Shown: positions 6,876-8,842 of the stretch, piece by piece | Position numbering within the stretch: position 1 is the stretch's first letter | How the letters are laid out: each line of letters opens with the position of its first letter | Assembly: GCA_041179465.1 (NCBI GenBank) | Contig: JBEGTJ010000065.1 | Span: 1 to 8,842, forward strand | Direction: 5' to 3' | Source: TMED14 sp041179465 | GTDB lineage: Bacteria > Bacteroidota > Bacteroidia > Flavobacteriales > Schleiferiaceae | DNA: 8,842 nucleotides | The notes under the pieces: generated by a model | The model's input: only the letters and a program-made list of their open reading frames with translations | Database searches by the model: none | What the model was told of the DNA's origin: nothing | Position numbers and translations under genes: made by a program

Positions 6876-8072
6876 TTACTTGCGGGTGGCGGACCCCCGG
6901 CGCGCCGTTTCCTTGCGCAGCATCATGAGTTCGCGCCCCGTTTGGCCGGCAACCGAGGTGTTTTCTTCGGCGCGGCGCAGAAGGTAGGGCATGACGTTGG
7001 CGATGGGGCCAAACGGAAGGTACTTGGCCACCCGAAACCCGTGGTGCGCGAGAACGAAGCTGATGAAGTCGCTCATTCCGTAGAGTTGGGCAAACCACAC
7101 GGGCGCTTCGTGCGGATTCCATCCGCGGGCCACCAGCCATTCGGCGGCCTGGCGCGTGCTTTCCTCGTTGTGGGTGCCCACCACGATGCCCACACGGCCC
7201 GGCTGCTCCGGCGTGCCTACCGCTTCGAGCATCAGGCGGAGGCAGGCATCGTATTCAGCGTCGGTGTGGGCCTTGTCGGGCTGGATGGGTGAAGGATAGC
7301 CCATCGATGCGGCACGCTCGCGCTCTTTTTCCATGTAGGCGCCGCGCACCAGCTTGACTCCGTAGCAGTAGCCGTGCTCGGCGGCGTGGTCCAGATCGGC
7401 GCGGAGCTGGTCCTGACGGCCGACGCGGTAGCACTGAATCGTCGTCATCACCACCACCCGGTCGGTGTTGAACTCCATCATGGCCTCGCGGGCGAGCTGG
7501 TCGATGGCTCCTTGGATCCAGGTTTCTTCGGCGTCAATCATGATGCTGCGCCCCGACTTGGCCGCAAACTGGGCCATGCGGCGAATGCGGGCACGCACCT
7601 TCTTCAGCTGCTCCGCTTCGTGAGGGGCCAGCTCGCGGCCGGAGCTCAGGTGCTCGAGCAGCTCGTGCGGCGCAATGCCGGTCATCTTGAACACGCCCAG
7701 GCTGAGTCCGGGCTCGTGGGCGGCGAGGGCCAAGGTCTGAAGGGCCACCTCAACCGTTTGGTCGAATGCGGCGTCGGTAGTTTGGCCTTCAACCGAATAG
7801 TCCAAAATGCTGCCCACCTTGGCGTTCCAAAGGCGCTGGATGGCGGGTCGGCTTTCGGCCACCGTCTCGCCGCCGCAGAACTGCCGGAATACCGTCGCCC
7901 GAATCAGCCCTTTGACCGGCAGCCGCCACTTGAGGGCCCAAAGACTCAAGGATTTTCCGGCCGAAACCAAGGTGGGCGAAGCGAGCACGCCGAAGAGCAG
8001 GCGCGCGCGCCGAAGGTCGGCAGGCGAGGCGTGCTGGAAGGCCAGCGCGGTATCCGAAAAATCGAGCTTCAC
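6876..8072 (-). CDS. Proline dehydrogenase (monofunctional, FAD-dependent)
   Basis: Oxidises L-proline to pyrroline-5-carboxylate and passes electrons via FAD to the quinone pool; it is the first step of proline catabolism. 398 residues, the usual size of the monofunctional Bacteroidota enzyme and lacking the aldehyde dehydrogenase half of PutA. Signature segments in a TIM-barrel order: LIRATVFRQFCGG (56-68), SILDYSVEG (88-96), VFKMTG (127-132), IMIDAEETW (177-185), KLVRGAYMEKER (240-251), GTHNEES (299-305), QLYGMSD (329-335), and YLLRRAEENTSVAGQTGREL (363-382) with the substrate-binding arginines R366/R367. The start is GTG at 8072, which fits the family N-terminus; a TAnnTTTG element lies upstream. 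It is divergent from aroB and convergent with the alanine dehydrogenase string. The partner pyrroline-5-carboxylate dehydrogenase gene is not in this window. Confidence 0.95.
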   Translation of the reverse strand: MKLDFSDTALAFQHASPADLRRARLLFGVLASPTLVSAGKSLSLWALKWRLPVKGLIRATVFRQFCGGETVAESRPAIQRLWNAKVGSILDYSVEGQTTDAAFDQTVEVALQTLALAAHEPGLSLGVFKMTGIAPHELLEHLSSGRELAPHEAEQLKKVRARIRRMAQFAAKSGRSIMIDAEETWIQGAIDQLAREAMMEFNTDRVVVMTTIQCYRVGRQDQLRADLDHAAEHGYCYGVKLVRGAYMEKERERAASMGYPSPIQPDKAHTDAEYDACLRLMLEAVGTPEQPGRVGIVVGTHNEESTRQAAEWLVARGWNPHEAPVWFAQLYGMSDFISFVLAHHGFRVAKYLPFGPIANVMPYLLRRAEENTSVAGQTGRELMMLRKETARRGSATRK

Positions 8073-8113
8073 AGGACTAAGGATTCAAGGTTCGTGCAAA
8101 GATATGGGCCGAC
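8073..8113. promoter_or_regulatory. Divergent promoter region between proline dehydrogenase and aroB
   Basis: The two start codons are 41 bp apart. On the minus strand TATCTTTG (8097-8104) matches TAnnTTTG exactly and lies 24 nt before the GTG start of proline dehydrogenase. No TTTG-type -33 element is seen at 19-21 nt spacing. No comparable element is visible for aroB on the plus strand, and its upstream sequence lacks a clear Shine-Dalgarno. Confidence 0.4.
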
Positions 8114-8842
8114 ATGCTCGACCTTTGTGGAATGGAACTTCATCCGGTGCGCGCCCTGGGACCTACGGCGTGGAACGAGCTCAGCGCGTGGCTGTTGCAG
8201 CGCGAGGGAACCTACACGTCCTACCACATCCTCGTCGACAGCCACACGCACGAGTGCGTGCTTCCGCGGTTCATGGCCGAAATCGAAGGCCTAGCCGACG
8301 CCCACATTCTCGAGGTCGAGCCCGGAGAGGCCTCCAAAGAACTGGCGCTGGTCGAGCAATTGGCCTTGGGCCTCCGCGACGAAGGTGCCGACCGCCGCGC
8401 GCTGCTCTTGGCTTTGGGCGGAGGCGTGGTCTGCGACCTCGCCGGCCTGCTCGCGAGCCTTTACTTGCGCGGCATTGACCTCGTGCTCGTGCCGACCTCG
8501 CTGCTGGCCATGGTCGACGCCGCGTGGGGCGGAAAAAACGGCGTCGATTCCGAGGGCACGAAAAACCTTCTCGGAACCTGGCGTCCCGAGGCCCCCGTGT
8601 TTGCCGACCTTAGGGCCCTCGAGACCTTGCCCGAGCGGGAGTGGCGCCAAGGTTGGGCCGAACTGCTGAAGCAAGCTTGGATCGCGGGCGGCGGACTGTG
8701 GCAAACGGCGTCTACCTCTGACTGGACCCAATCCGCCCTGCTCACGGCCGAGGCCGCTCAGGTGAAGCTCGAGGTAGTTGCCGAGGACCCCTACGAACGC
8801 GGAACCCGCCGCGCCCTGCTCAACATGGGCCACACAGTGGGC
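8114..8842 (+). CDS. aroB: 3-dehydroquinate synthase AroB (3' end outside window)
   Basis: AroB converts DAHP to 3-dehydroquinate, the second step of the shikimate pathway, using NAD and a divalent metal. The first 243 codons are present and open to the right edge, about two thirds of the usual 340-360. The N-terminal NAD-binding half has ILVDSHTHECVLP (39-51), EVEPGEASK (67-75) and GGGVVCDLAG (102-111). The catalytic part has YLRGIDLVLVPTSLLAMVD (117-135), GGKNGVD (139-145), TKNLLG (149-154), TLPEREW, AELLK (metal ligand E183, K186) and ALLNMGHTVG with metal ligand H240. The remaining metal His is beyond the edge. The ATG at 8114 is the first in frame; an ATG at 8132 (MELHPV) is a close alternative. 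Several normally conserved positions differ: C107 for G or T, W138 for V, N142 for T. Metal and catalytic lysine positions are kept, so it is probably active. Confidence 0.93.
   Translation, partial: MLDLCGMELHPVRALGPTAWNELSAWLLQREGTYTSYHILVDSHTHECVLPRFMAEIEGLADAHILEVEPGEASKELALVEQLALGLRDEGADRRALLLALGGGVVCDLAGLLASLYLRGIDLVLVPTSLLAMVDAAWGGKNGVDSEGTKNLLGTWRPEAPVFADLRALETLPEREWRQGWAELLKQAWIAGGGLWQTASTSDWTQSALLTAEAAQVKLEVVAEDPYERGTRRALLNMGHTVG

Noticed and set aside
6313..7140. 275-residue minus-strand frame spanning the convergent junction
   Set aside because: It crosses the terminator region and lies out of frame with proline dehydrogenase; no homology recognised.
7374..8294. 306-residue plus-strand frame opposite proline dehydrogenase and running into aroB
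   Set aside because: Out of frame with the conserved AroB sequence and antisense to proline dehydrogenase.
8291..8833. 180-residue minus-strand frame opposite aroB
   Set aside because: Antisense to conserved AroB motifs and without its own features.
1..8842. Mobile element, CRISPR array, tRNA or defence system
   Set aside because: No transposase or integrase motifs, direct repeats, cloverleaf or defence domains were seen; all coding space is accounted for by housekeeping genes.

Overview
This window carries a compact, gene-dense chromosomal segment from a GC-rich member of the Bacteroidota, most likely a Flavobacteriia-type organism. Four things support this: a fused LpxC/FabZ protein, the response regulator PorX with its REC plus PglZ architecture, promoter -7 elements that fit the Bacteroidota TAnnTTTG pattern, and a gene order (lpxC/fabZ, lpxD, HD phosphohydrolase, porX, tsaE, alanine dehydrogenase, DUF4258 protein, proline dehydrogenase, aroB) familiar from flavobacterial genomes. 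The genus cannot be named. High GC is unusual for the group and gives many long spurious antisense frames.

Left block (about 1-3173, minus strand): an operon of an HD-domain nucleotide phosphohydrolase, lpxD and the lpxC/fabZ fusion, which runs off the left edge. The genes overlap (13 nt for HD/lpxD, a TTGA overlap for lpxD/lpxC), suggesting translational coupling. LpxC and LpxD catalyse two successive committed steps of lipid A synthesis; the FabZ part connects this to fatty acid synthesis.

Central block (3211-6765, plus strand): porX, tsaE, alanine dehydrogenase and a small membrane-anchored DUF4258-type protein, tightly packed (12-nt gap, 13-nt gap, GTGA overlap). PorX is the cytoplasmic regulator tied to the type IX secretion system, TsaE is part of the t6A tRNA modification machinery, and alanine dehydrogenase serves amino acid catabolism. 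The block is divergent from the HD/lpx operon across only 37 bp and ends at a likely intrinsic terminator (6794-6823).

Right block (6876-8842): proline dehydrogenase on the minus strand, convergent with the central block, and a divergent aroB (3-dehydroquinate synthase) that runs off the right edge. The two share a 41-bp divergent promoter region.

No mobile element, RNA gene, CRISPR array or foreign island is visible. I do not see an undescribed system. The most interesting points are the PorX/HD divergent pair, the non-ATG overlapping starts, a perfect hairpin between the convergent genes, and unusual residues in AroB and alanine dehydrogenase.
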